Below, piece by piece: positions 6,325-11,639 of a stretch of 11,639 nucleotides of DNA. Within the stretch, counting starts at the first letter, position 1; each line of letters opens with the position of its first letter. Where the stretch lies: the NCBI GenBank assembly GCA_026193675.1, contig JAPHSO010000186.1, forward strand, positions 1-11,639. The letters run 5' to 3'. Source of the stretch: Gammaproteobacteria bacterium (GTDB lineage: Bacteria > Pseudomonadota > Gammaproteobacteria > Thiohalomonadales > Thiohalomonadaceae). Made by a program: the position numbers and the translations under genes. The notes under the pieces are model-generated. The model was given only the letters and a program-made list of their open reading frames with translations. It had not been told where the DNA came from and ran no database searches.

Positions 6325-7932
6325 TTAAGATTCTTCAGAACCTGCAGTTTCCTCATCACTTTCGTCATCAGTACCATCCAGCTCTTTCTCTTGAATAGAG
6401 CCGGTCATCACCAGGGCATCACCAACAATCTGGTGGGTACTGGTGATCATATCCATTGGGAATTTGTAGATGGGTAGAATCTTGGCAAACTGCGCTTTAC
6501 AGATTGCACAAATAGCAGCCAGGTGGGTCACACCCTGCTCCTCAACTACCTCATTAAGGGCTTCCATACGTGGGAGGGCACCCTTAACACGAATCTCCAT
6601 CAGGTCATCGGTCAATAGACCGCCACCACCGCCACAGCAGTAGGTGACCTCTTTGATCGTGGCTGGATCCATCTCTACAAAATTATTTGCTGCAGCCTTA
6701 ATAATGGCTCGCGGAATATCAAATTGTCCGCCAGCCCAGCTACCCATCCGGCTACCACGTGCAACGTTGCATGAGTCGTGGAAGGTGATGGTGCGCCAGT
6801 CATTTTCCTCTTTATTAAAGCGAAGCTTACCTTCCTGAACCAGGTCATAGGTAAACTCACAGATGTGCTGAGGAATGGGGTAGTTGTGATCAAGCTGTTT
6901 TTGCAGCGCCTGAGCAAACTCATCATCTTCAGCAGCACCAGAACCGATACCGGCTGTGGTGTTCCAGAAGCTGTAGGCAACACGCCAGGCGTGACCGCAC
7001 TCACCAACCACGATTCGCTTAACACCCAGATCTAGTGCCGCTTTGCGAATACGTTCAGCAACGGTTTTCAGGTTGGAGTAACTACCGATAAACATCGAGA
7101 AGTTGGCTGCCTCCGAAGCATATGAACTCAGGGTCCAGCTGACACCGGCTTCGTGGAACACTTTAGCGTAACCCATCAAACCATCGATGTGAGGCTCAGC
7201 AAAGAAGTCGGCAGAAGGGGTAATTAGCAGAATGTCTGCACCCTCTACATCAAGAGGGATCTTAACTGGCAGGCCAGTATCATCTTCAATCTCCTCTGCA
7301 AATTCAGCAAGGGTCGCTTTCAGCGCCTTACCAGGAAGACCTAGGTTGTTACCAACCTTCTGTAGCTTTCCTAGAATCTCATTACAGTATTTTTGACCAT
7401 GACCCACTGAGTCCATGATCTCACGAGCAGCCATTGAAACCTCAGCGGTATCGATACCATAGGGGCAGAATACTGAACAGCGGCGACACTGTGAACACTG
7501 ATGGAAGTAGCTGTGCCATTCATCAAGAACTTCACGAGTCAGGTCACGTGCACCAACCAATTTAGGGAAGTACTTACCGGCAAAGGTGAAGTGGCGACGA
7601 TAAACACTACGCAGCAGATCCTGGCGAGCCACGGGCATGTTTTTCGGGTCGCTGGTTCCCTGGAAGTAGTGACACTTGTCGGTACAGGATCCACACTTCA
7701 CACACGAATCCATGTAGACCTGGAATGAACGATACTTACCGAGCAGTTCGCCCATTTTATCGATCGCTTTCTCTTCCCAATTGTCGACCAGCTCACCTGG
7801 GAAACCGATATCGGTTTGGTGCTCTGGTTTAGCAACAAATGGGCTCAGGTGAGCAGTTGCATCTGGCTCCAGCTTATTAGGAACATCTGGAAGCTCTCTA
7901 AACTCTGGGGGAGGGGCTTGGTACGCAGCCAC
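6325..7932 (-). CDS. dsrK: DsrK, HdrD-like iron-sulfur subunit, GTG start
   Basis: A 535-residue cytoplasmic Fe-S protein, related to the catalytic subunit HdrD of heterodisulfide reductase. With DsrM it forms the membrane module thought to act on the DsrC disulfide or trisulfide. Two ferredoxin-type clusters are visible: Cys77/80/83/87 and Cys146/149/152/156. The C-terminal half carries CCG-domain elements (GECGHAW, HDSCNVARG, YCCGGGGG, CAIC) that build the noncanonical [4Fe-4S] active site in this family. The start is a GTG: the frame has a TAG four codons upstream and no ATG between, and AGGAG lies six bases before the GTG. The last 20 residues are strongly acidic (many Asp/Glu) and probably disordered. 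It lies 36 bp after dsrM and 66 bp before dsrL. Confidence 0.95.
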   Translation of the reverse strand: MAAYQAPPPEFRELPDVPNKLEPDATAHLSPFVAKPEHQTDIGFPGELVDNWEEKAIDKMGELLGKYRSFQVYMDSCVKCGSCTDKCHYFQGTSDPKNMPVARQDLLRSVYRRHFTFAGKYFPKLVGARDLTREVLDEWHSYFHQCSQCRRCSVFCPYGIDTAEVSMAAREIMDSVGHGQKYCNEILGKLQKVGNNLGLPGKALKATLAEFAEEIEDDTGLPVKIPLDVEGADILLITPSADFFAEPHIDGLMGYAKVFHEAGVSWTLSSYASEAANFSMFIGSYSNLKTVAERIRKAALDLGVKRIVVGECGHAWRVAYSFWNTTAGIGSGAAEDDEFAQALQKQLDHNYPIPQHICEFTYDLVQEGKLRFNKEENDWRTITFHDSCNVARGSRMGSWAGGQFDIPRAIIKAAANNFVEMDPATIKEVTYCCGGGGGLLTDDLMEIRVKGALPRMEALNEVVEEQGVTHLAAICAICKAQFAKILPIYKFPMDMITSTHQIVGDALVMTGSIQEKELDGTDDESDEETAGSEES

Positions 7933-7938
7933 GTAATT

Positions 7939-7945
7939 CTCCTAT
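7939..7945 (-). promoter_or_regulatory. Ribosome binding site fixing the dsrK GTG start
   Basis: ATAGGAG on the minus strand, with AGGAG six bases before the GTG at 7932. Because an in-frame TAG (part of this same motif) lies just upstream and no ATG is available before residue 60, this site decides the GTG start of dsrK. Confidence 0.8.
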
Positions 7946-7968
7946 CAGTTAATTCGGTCAGTTGGAAC

Positions 7969-8691
7969 TTATTTGTCGAGCTCATTTGCCCATGGGGCAA
8001 TGTGTCGACGCTCACGTGGATTATCCACTTGGTTCCGGGTAGGACTAAAGAAGACACCTGGGGCATGCAACAGCTTACTGATGGGGAAAATAATCATCAG
8101 CACAGCAACAAGCGCAAGGTGAATCAACAGAGGTCCATCGGTTGGAAGCTCACGGATGTCAAACACCATCAGCCCCAGCATAAACTGTTTAACCATCACA
8201 ATATCGGTATGGTTAACGAACTTCATCATCAGACCACTCACACCAATCATAATGATCAGAATCAGCATCAGATAATCTGATGGGCCGGATATGTAACGAA
8301 TTCTCTCAACCACAATGCGGCGTCCAAGTAGGCCTAACAGACCAAGAACCATCGCAAATCCGGCATAAACACCGAACGGTTGTACAAGTTCTACCCACCA
8401 CCACACAGGATCGGTGAAGTAGCGGAAGTGGCGCAGCAACACAAGTGCCAGACCAACATGAAATAGGTAGCCAAGGATCCAGATCCACTTATTGGATTTG
8501 AAAAGGCTTTCAAACAACGCAACCTCGCGGAACATGCGATAAGCAACACCACTCTGAGTGGTAGGTGCCGGTGTTGTTGGAATTTTTAGTGGGGCAGGAG
8601 TGCGTGCATATTGACGGATCTTGACAAATAATCCACCGATAAATAGCGCAGTCGCCACATAAAATAGGAGTGCGTAGAGCACTGACATCAT
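7969..8691 (-). CDS. dsrM: DsrM, NarI-like cytochrome b membrane subunit
   Basis: A 240-residue integral membrane protein of the NarI/respiratory nitrate reductase gamma family, a diheme b-type cytochrome that links DsrK to the quinone pool. Five hydrophobic segments are visible (about residues 5-24, 69-90, 106-124, 139-158 and 187-207). Candidate haem ligands are His78 and His88 in or next to helix 2 and His191 and His209 in or next to helix 5, the pattern expected for two b haems. A soluble loop lies between helices 1 and 2. Two adjacent ATG codons (8691 and 8688) could start the protein; GGAG is five bases before the first and eight before the second, so either may be used. It follows dsrC after 68 bp that contain a terminator-like hairpin, so its expression may be lower than that of dsrC. 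Confidence 0.94.
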   Translation of the reverse strand: MMSVLYALLFYVATALFIGGLFVKIRQYARTPAPLKIPTTPAPTTQSGVAYRMFREVALFESLFKSNKWIWILGYLFHVGLALVLLRHFRYFTDPVWWWVELVQPFGVYAGFAMVLGLLGLLGRRIVVERIRYISGPSDYLMLILIIMIGVSGLMMKFVNHTDIVMVKQFMLGLMVFDIRELPTDGPLLIHLALVAVLMIIFPISKLLHAPGVFFSPTRNQVDNPRERRHIAPWANELDK

Positions 8692-8714
8692 AATCTCTCC
8701 GAAATCACGGAATT

Positions 8715-8747
8715 AAAAAGAGCGGGGGATACAGATGCACCCCCCGG
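8715..8747 (-). terminator. Intercistronic terminator-like hairpin between dsrC and dsrM
   Basis: On the minus strand, CGGGGGGUGC (8746-8737) can pair with GUAUCCCCCG (8732-8723) in a 10-bp stem with two G-U pairs and a 4-base AUCU loop. The hairpin is followed directly by CUCUUUUU (8722-8715). This has all the parts of a Rho-independent terminator, yet lies inside the operon, between the dsrC stop (8760) and the dsrM start (8691). Partial termination, or protection of the upstream mRNA from 3' decay, would leave dsrC and the genes before it more abundant than dsrMKLJOP. No promoter is evident between it and dsrM. Structure seen; efficiency inferred. Confidence 0.75.
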
Positions 8748-8759
8748 ACTTATTCTGAC

Positions 8760-9092
8760 TTAGATACAGCCAGTTGGCTTTGGCAGGCCAGCAACTTTAC
8801 AAGCTTGCTTAGCTGGACCATAAGGGAACAGCTCATACAGATACTTGCTGTTACCTTTCTCTTTACCGAGTTTTTTGCCAATCGCTTTAGTCAGTACACG
8901 TACTGCAGGTGCGATTTGGTACTCGTCATAGTACTCACGCAGGAAGTCGATAACTTCCCAGTGTGAATCAGTCATTTCGAGATTCTCAGTTTTTGCCAGC
9001 TCAGCACCCGCTTCACGAGTCCAGTCGTTCAGATCAAGAAGATATCCCTCTTCATCTGTTTCTAGCTCTTTACCTTCTACCATTAAACCCAT
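8760..9092 (-). CDS. dsrC: DsrC, sulfur-carrier protein
   Basis: A 110-residue cytoplasmic protein of the DsrC/TusE family. It carries sulfur from DsrEFH to DsrAB and is the presumed substrate of DsrMKJOP. The C-terminal arm holds both conserved cysteines: Cys98 in PAKQACKVAG and the penultimate Cys109 in PTGCI. Two cysteines at this spacing mark a true DsrC rather than TusE or a regulatory homologue, which keep one or neither. The core FLREYYDEYQIAPAVRVL and KLGKEKGNSKYLYELFPYGP is highly conserved. The start MGLMVEGK is supported by AGGAG six bases upstream; a second ATG at codon 4 is less well placed. It lies 32 bp after dsrH, and a terminator-like hairpin follows its stop, which fits the need for DsrC in excess over the enzymes. 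Confidence 0.97.
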   Translation of the reverse strand: MGLMVEGKELETDEEGYLLDLNDWTREAGAELAKTENLEMTDSHWEVIDFLREYYDEYQIAPAVRVLTKAIGKKLGKEKGNSKYLYELFPYGPAKQACKVAGLPKPTGCI

Positions 9093-9124
9093 TTTATTCT
9101 CCTATCGGAATTAAAATTAAAAAT

Positions 9125-9424
9125 TTACAGCCAGCTGTTAACTACTTCATTGTCAGCAGTTAGTTCAACAAAACCGGTATAGTCTACAAGTTTAATACCA
9201 TCGATCACTTTATCAGCGATACCACGAGCCTTAACATCTGGCTCGAGAGCATAAACAGTAATATTTGACATCGCACTTTGAAGCTTCTCAGCATAAGTAC
9301 TACCCTTAATTGCACCGTAAACACCATCTTCATAAAGAAGAACAGCGCTTCCATCTGATGCACAAGAGAGGCAGCTCTCAAGAGAGTTCTTATCAAAAGG
9401 CGACTTGTTAACAATGTGTAACAT
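9125..9424 (-). CDS. dsrH: DsrH, sulfurtransferase subunit (TusB-like)
   Basis: A 99-residue cytoplasmic protein of the DsrH/TusB family and the third part of the DsrE2F2H2 hexamer, which passes persulfide sulfur to DsrC. It has the small DsrE-like fold (MLHIVNKSP start, VLLYEDGVYGA core, ITVYALEPDVKARG). Two cysteines, Cys18 and Cys21, form a CLSC motif early in the protein; one lies near the conserved cysteine position of the family. The frame starts 10 bp after the dsrF stop, and that stop codon overlaps the TAGGAG ribosome site, suggesting translational coupling. It is encoded in the usual E-F-H order, directly before dsrC. Confidence 0.95.
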   Translation of the reverse strand: MLHIVNKSPFDKNSLESCLSCASDGSAVLLYEDGVYGAIKGSTYAEKLQSAMSNITVYALEPDVKARGIADKVIDGIKLVDYTGFVELTADNEVVNSWL

Positions 9425-9434
9425 GGTCTATCTC

Positions 9435-9845
9435 CTAAAAGCTCAAAACTACGTCTGCATCGGTCATGAGAGATTTAATCTCTGCACGATCAACTAGAAT
9501 GATTGAGTCTTTTTCAGCCCAATCATCATCCTCATCTTCCCATTTCAGATCCATAAGATCGTCAACAGTAAGACCGCGCTCCTCAAGAGACTGCTTACAA
9601 ACGTACATGTACTTAACGTCATAGTCACCTAGAGCACCGAAGGTGGGTGAAAAGTTCTTCATCCCAATATCGGTAGTTTCTTGACCTTTAGTGATTTGGA
9701 AAACGCCATCATCCATAAACATAAGACGAACGTCCTGCTCAAATGCAGCACCGATCAATACAACCTCAAGTGATTCAAGGGCGTAGACTGTTCCGTATGG
9801 AGCCTTACGGTTCACATACAGAAACTGTTTAATAACACTACTCAT
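9435..9845 (-). CDS. dsrF: DsrF, sulfurtransferase subunit (TusC-like)
   Basis: A 136-residue cytoplasmic protein of the DsrF/TusC family, a DsrE-like fold subunit of the DsrEFH complex. The family signature is visible in IKQFLYVNRKAPYGTVYALE at the N terminus and LMFMDDGVFQI near residues 41-51. A single cysteine, Cys83 in YMYVCKQSL, lies where the fold places the DsrE active cysteine, though DsrF is generally viewed as less active in sulfur transfer. A strongly acidic stretch (EDEDDDWAE, around residues 102-110) follows. The start has AGGAG about ten bases upstream, sharing bases with the end of dsrE; the gap to dsrE is 15 bp and to dsrH 10 bp, so the three are tightly coupled. Confidence 0.95.
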   Translation of the reverse strand: MSSVIKQFLYVNRKAPYGTVYALESLEVVLIGAAFEQDVRLMFMDDGVFQITKGQETTDIGMKNFSPTFGALGDYDVKYMYVCKQSLEERGLTVDDLMDLKWEDEDDDWAEKDSIILVDRAEIKSLMTDADVVLSF

Positions 9846-9860
9846 AATCTATAGTCTCCT

Positions 9861-10253
9861 CTAATCGCCAAATACAACAAGACGATCAGAAATGATACCG
9901 CCTTCAATTAGCTGACCTAGACCAGAGATACGGAAACCGGGTGCAAGGTTATCTGCATCTTTACCATTTCTCTGAGACTCTTCGGCATCTGCGATACCAC
10001 GGCGTTGAGCCGCGGCAACACAAACAACCAGATCAAGATCATGCGCTGCTGCCAGCTCACTCCAACGGTTGACCACATTGCGATCATCCTGTGGAGGAGT
10101 GGTTAAACGGGTCGCGTTATTAACACCATCATGGTAGAAGAAAACACGAAATACTTCGTAGCCTTTCTCCAGTACCGCTTTAGTGAAGTTGTATGCGCTA
10201 TCAGAAGCCTGATGCGTATACGGACCTTCATTAATCTGAATTGTATACTTCAT
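9861..10253 (-). CDS. dsrE: DsrE, active sulfurtransferase subunit (TusD-like)
   Basis: A 130-residue cytoplasmic sulfurtransferase, the active subunit of DsrEFH. Cys78, in LDLVVCVAAAQRRG, is at exactly the residue number reported for the persulfide-bearing cysteine of A. vinosum DsrE. The N-terminal YTIQINEGPYTHQASDSAYN and the FRVFFYHDGVNNA strand are typical of the DsrE/TusD family. I chose the ATG at 10253 (MKYTIQ), with AAGGA upstream; an in-frame ATG eight codons earlier adds residues that overlap the dsrB stop region and has no family support. The gap to dsrB is 24 bp. Its presence with dsrF and dsrH marks the operon as a sulfur-oxidising one, since sulfate reducers lack this trio. Confidence 0.95.
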   Translation of the reverse strand: MKYTIQINEGPYTHQASDSAYNFTKAVLEKGYEVFRVFFYHDGVNNATRLTTPPQDDRNVVNRWSELAAAHDLDLVVCVAAAQRRGIADAEESQRNGKDADNLAPGFRISGLGQLIEGGIISDRLVVFGD

Positions 10254-10277
10254 AGGATTATTTCCTTCTCTATTCAC

Positions 10278-11348
10278 TTAGAAACGAATATGAGCAGAAG
10301 CATTCAGATTCACACGACCACCACGCCAGTCATCAATATGGTACTTAGTGAATGGAAGACCGGTCTTTTCGAAGAAACGAGGCCATCCAATACGCTCAGC
10401 CCACTCACCGATACGCTCCCAATCTTTTGCGTCAGCTTTGTAAGCACCAAGAATCTGCTTAACAACTTCAGCAACTTCAGGCCAACGAGGTGGATTGTTA
10501 GGAATACCAGCAGCAACCAGCTTGTGGAAGGTGGGCTTAGAACGTGCATTAGAGTTCTTACCACCAACCCAGATAGCAAACTTAGAGTGCTCAGGGTCAT
10601 TGATCTGCATTGGAGGACAAGGAGGGAAACATGCACCACAGCAGATACACTTCTTCTCATCAACTTCCAGGGTAGGCTTTCCGTTAACCATTGCAGGACG
10701 AATCGCAGCAACTGGGCAACGCGCAACAACAGTAGGACGCTCACAAACATTAGCCACGATGTCATGGTTAATCTTAGGTGGCTTAGTGTGCTGAATGTTA
10801 ATCGCGATGTCACCTTGACCACCACAGTTAATCTGACAGCAAGAAGTTGTCATACGAACACGGTTTGGCATCTCTTCTTTAACGAACTCATCATGCAGCT
10901 CATCCATCAGCGCCTTAACAGCACCTGATGCATCAGTGCCAGGGATGTCGCAGTGCAACCAACCCTGAGTGTGAGAGATCATAGATACAGAGTTACCAGT
11001 ACCACCGATAGGGAAGCCTTCTGCATTCAGCTTGTCGATCAGTGGTTGAACTTGTGCCTCTGTAGAGACCATGAATTCAATATTAGAACGGATAGTGAAA
11101 CGAACATAACCTTCGGCAAATTCGTCCGCGATATCCATCAGTTTACGGATGGTATAGACATCCATTTGACGCTGGGTTCCAGCGCGAACAGTCCATACCT
11201 CATCACCGCTATTAGCAACGTGATGAAGGACTCCAGGACGTGGGCGATCGTGCCAGCTCCAATCACCATAGTTCTTCTTTAGAACGGGGTGAAGATATGG
11301 CTCCATTTCTGGGACGCCGGTTTCATCAGGCATACGAGCTTCAGACAT
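10278..11348 (-). CDS. dsrB: DsrB, reverse dissimilatory sulfite reductase beta subunit
   Basis: The 356-residue beta subunit of the cytoplasmic alpha2beta2 siroheme sulfite reductase, which here is expected to run in reverse, oxidising DsrC-bound sulfur to sulfite. Cofactor residues are visible: Cys133 with Cys170, Cys171 and Cys175 (SCCQINC), whose spacing matches the siroheme-linked [4Fe-4S] site known from DsrB structures, and an inserted ferredoxin domain with Cys234/237/240/244 (CICCGACFPPC). Basic siroheme-contacting motifs such as RFTIRSNIEF and NRVRMTT are present. The start MSEARMPDETG is chosen because GGAG lies eight bases upstream; a 15-codon upstream extension starts inside a hairpin without a good ribosome site. 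The gap to dsrA is 65 bp and contains that hairpin. Confidence 0.97.
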   Translation of the reverse strand: MSEARMPDETGVPEMEPYLHPVLKKNYGDWSWHDRPRPGVLHHVANSGDEVWTVRAGTQRQMDVYTIRKLMDIADEFAEGYVRFTIRSNIEFMVSTEAQVQPLIDKLNAEGFPIGGTGNSVSMISHTQGWLHCDIPGTDASGAVKALMDELHDEFVKEEMPNRVRMTTSCCQINCGGQGDIAINIQHTKPPKINHDIVANVCERPTVVARCPVAAIRPAMVNGKPTLEVDEKKCICCGACFPPCPPMQINDPEHSKFAIWVGGKNSNARSKPTFHKLVAAGIPNNPPRWPEVAEVVKQILGAYKADAKDWERIGEWAERIGWPRFFEKTGLPFTKYHIDDWRGGRVNLNASAHIRF

Positions 11349-11375
11349 TGATTTTCTCCAAATCTGTTTAATTTT

Positions 11376-11395
11376 GGATGACCCTGAGGTCATCC
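11376..11395 (-). promoter_or_regulatory. Intercistronic hairpin between dsrA and dsrB
   Basis: GGATGACC (minus strand 11395-11388) and GGTCATCC (11383-11376) form a perfect 8-bp stem with a 4-base loop, 18 bp after the dsrA stop and 27 bp before the dsrB start. The bases after it on the minus strand are AAAATTAAA, not a U-tract, so it should not terminate transcription. A role as an mRNA stability or processing element tuning dsrA against dsrB is plausible but inferred. Confidence 0.65.
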
Positions 11396-11413
11396 AGATA
11401 ATAAATGGTTAAC

Positions 11414-11639
11414 TTAAGCTGACTTGTTGGCTTGATTCTCAACCCACTTAGCCGCTTCCTCATCCCAGTCATCCGCACGGAAGTATGGGTTTGAACGAGG
11501 GCTAGAGATCATATTGGCATCAATCTCTACACCGATTCCTTCAAGGAAGTTAACCAGACCGATACGCTCGATCATCTCACCAGTACGCTCGTGCTCCAGT
11601 GCATTCTCAGCAAAGAAGTCGATCACCTCACCGGCCAGC
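11414..11639 (-). CDS. dsrA: DsrA, reverse dissimilatory sulfite reductase alpha subunit, C-terminal part only
   Basis: Only the last 74 codons or so are in the window; the gene continues beyond the right edge. The visible tail includes VIDFFAENALEHERTGEMIE, then GLVNFLEGIGVEIDANM, and a PRSNPYFRADDWDEEAAKW end, all typical of the C terminus of DsrA from sulfur-oxidising proteobacteria. The siroheme and Fe-S residues lie upstream and cannot be checked. A GTG at 11626 is an internal Val codon, not a start, because the open frame and family similarity continue to the edge. It is followed after 65 bp, with a hairpin, by dsrB, its partner subunit. The operon promoter is expected upstream of this gene, outside the window. 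Confidence 0.93.
   Translation of the reverse strand, partial: LAGEVIDFFAENALEHERTGEMIERIGLVNFLEGIGVEIDANMISSPRSNPYFRADDWDEEAAKWVENQANKSA

Noticed and set aside
7816..8280. Plus-strand open frame spanning the dsrK-dsrM junction
   Set aside because: Antisense to both genes, composition (His/Asn/Gln-rich) typical of a shadow frame.
10131..10928. Long plus-strand open frame of 265 codons opposite dsrE and dsrB
   Set aside because: It lies antisense to two firmly identified genes, has no recognisable domain, and its reading is explained as a shadow of their codon use.
11349..11393. Upstream 15-codon extension of dsrB
   Set aside because: The ATG lies within the dsrA-dsrB hairpin without a good ribosome site, and the MSEAR start has GGAG at proper distance.
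11376..11395. dsrA-dsrB hairpin as a Rho-independent terminator
   Set aside because: On the transcribed strand it is followed by AAAATT rather than a U-tract, and essential dsr genes follow.

Overview
The window holds most of an oxidative-type dissimilatory sulfite reductase (rDsr) operon. It points to a sulfur-oxidising gammaproteobacterium, free-living or symbiotic. The gene set is that of the Allochromatium vinosum dsr locus: dsrEFH and dsrL are present, which marks the sulfur-oxidising direction, and no dsrD is seen. The genus cannot be fixed from this stretch. Every dsr gene is on the minus strand, so transcription runs from the right edge leftwards: dsrA (3' end only), dsrB, dsrE, dsrF, dsrH, dsrC, dsrM, dsrK, dsrL, a possible 20-codon ORF, dsrJ, dsrO and dsrP.

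The genes fit one pathway. DsrEFH and DsrC form a cysteine-based relay that carries sulfane sulfur in the cytoplasm. DsrAB (siroheme and Fe-S) oxidises the sulfur to sulfite, with DsrL as the Fe-S/flavin NAD(P)H-type partner. The transmembrane DsrMKJOP complex is thought to handle the thiol-disulfide redox state of DsrC and exchange electrons with the quinone pool and periplasm. The cysteines and cofactor motifs expected for these roles are present in every protein: DsrE Cys78, the two C-terminal Cys of DsrC, three CXXCH sites in DsrJ, Fe-S motifs in DsrB, DsrK, DsrL and DsrO, and histidine-bearing helices in DsrM.

The operon ends right after dsrP at a strong symmetrical terminator (1646-1674). 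The dsrN, dsrR and dsrS genes that follow dsrP in A. vinosum are absent here. The left end, on the plus strand, carries the 3' part of an HDOD-domain gene and, 11 bp later, a metallo-beta-lactamase-fold hydrolase. They converge on the dsr operon and share its terminator, and are probably a separate signalling-type unit.

The less expected content lies between genes. There is a terminator-like hairpin with a U-tract between dsrC and dsrM, an 8-bp perfect hairpin between dsrA and dsrB, and a 20-codon ORF with a Shine-Dalgarno sequence in the dsrL-dsrJ gap, next to an inverted repeat just before dsrJ. No tRNA, rRNA, CRISPR array, insertion sequence or convincing internal promoter was seen. No gene-free stretch exceeds about 120 bp.
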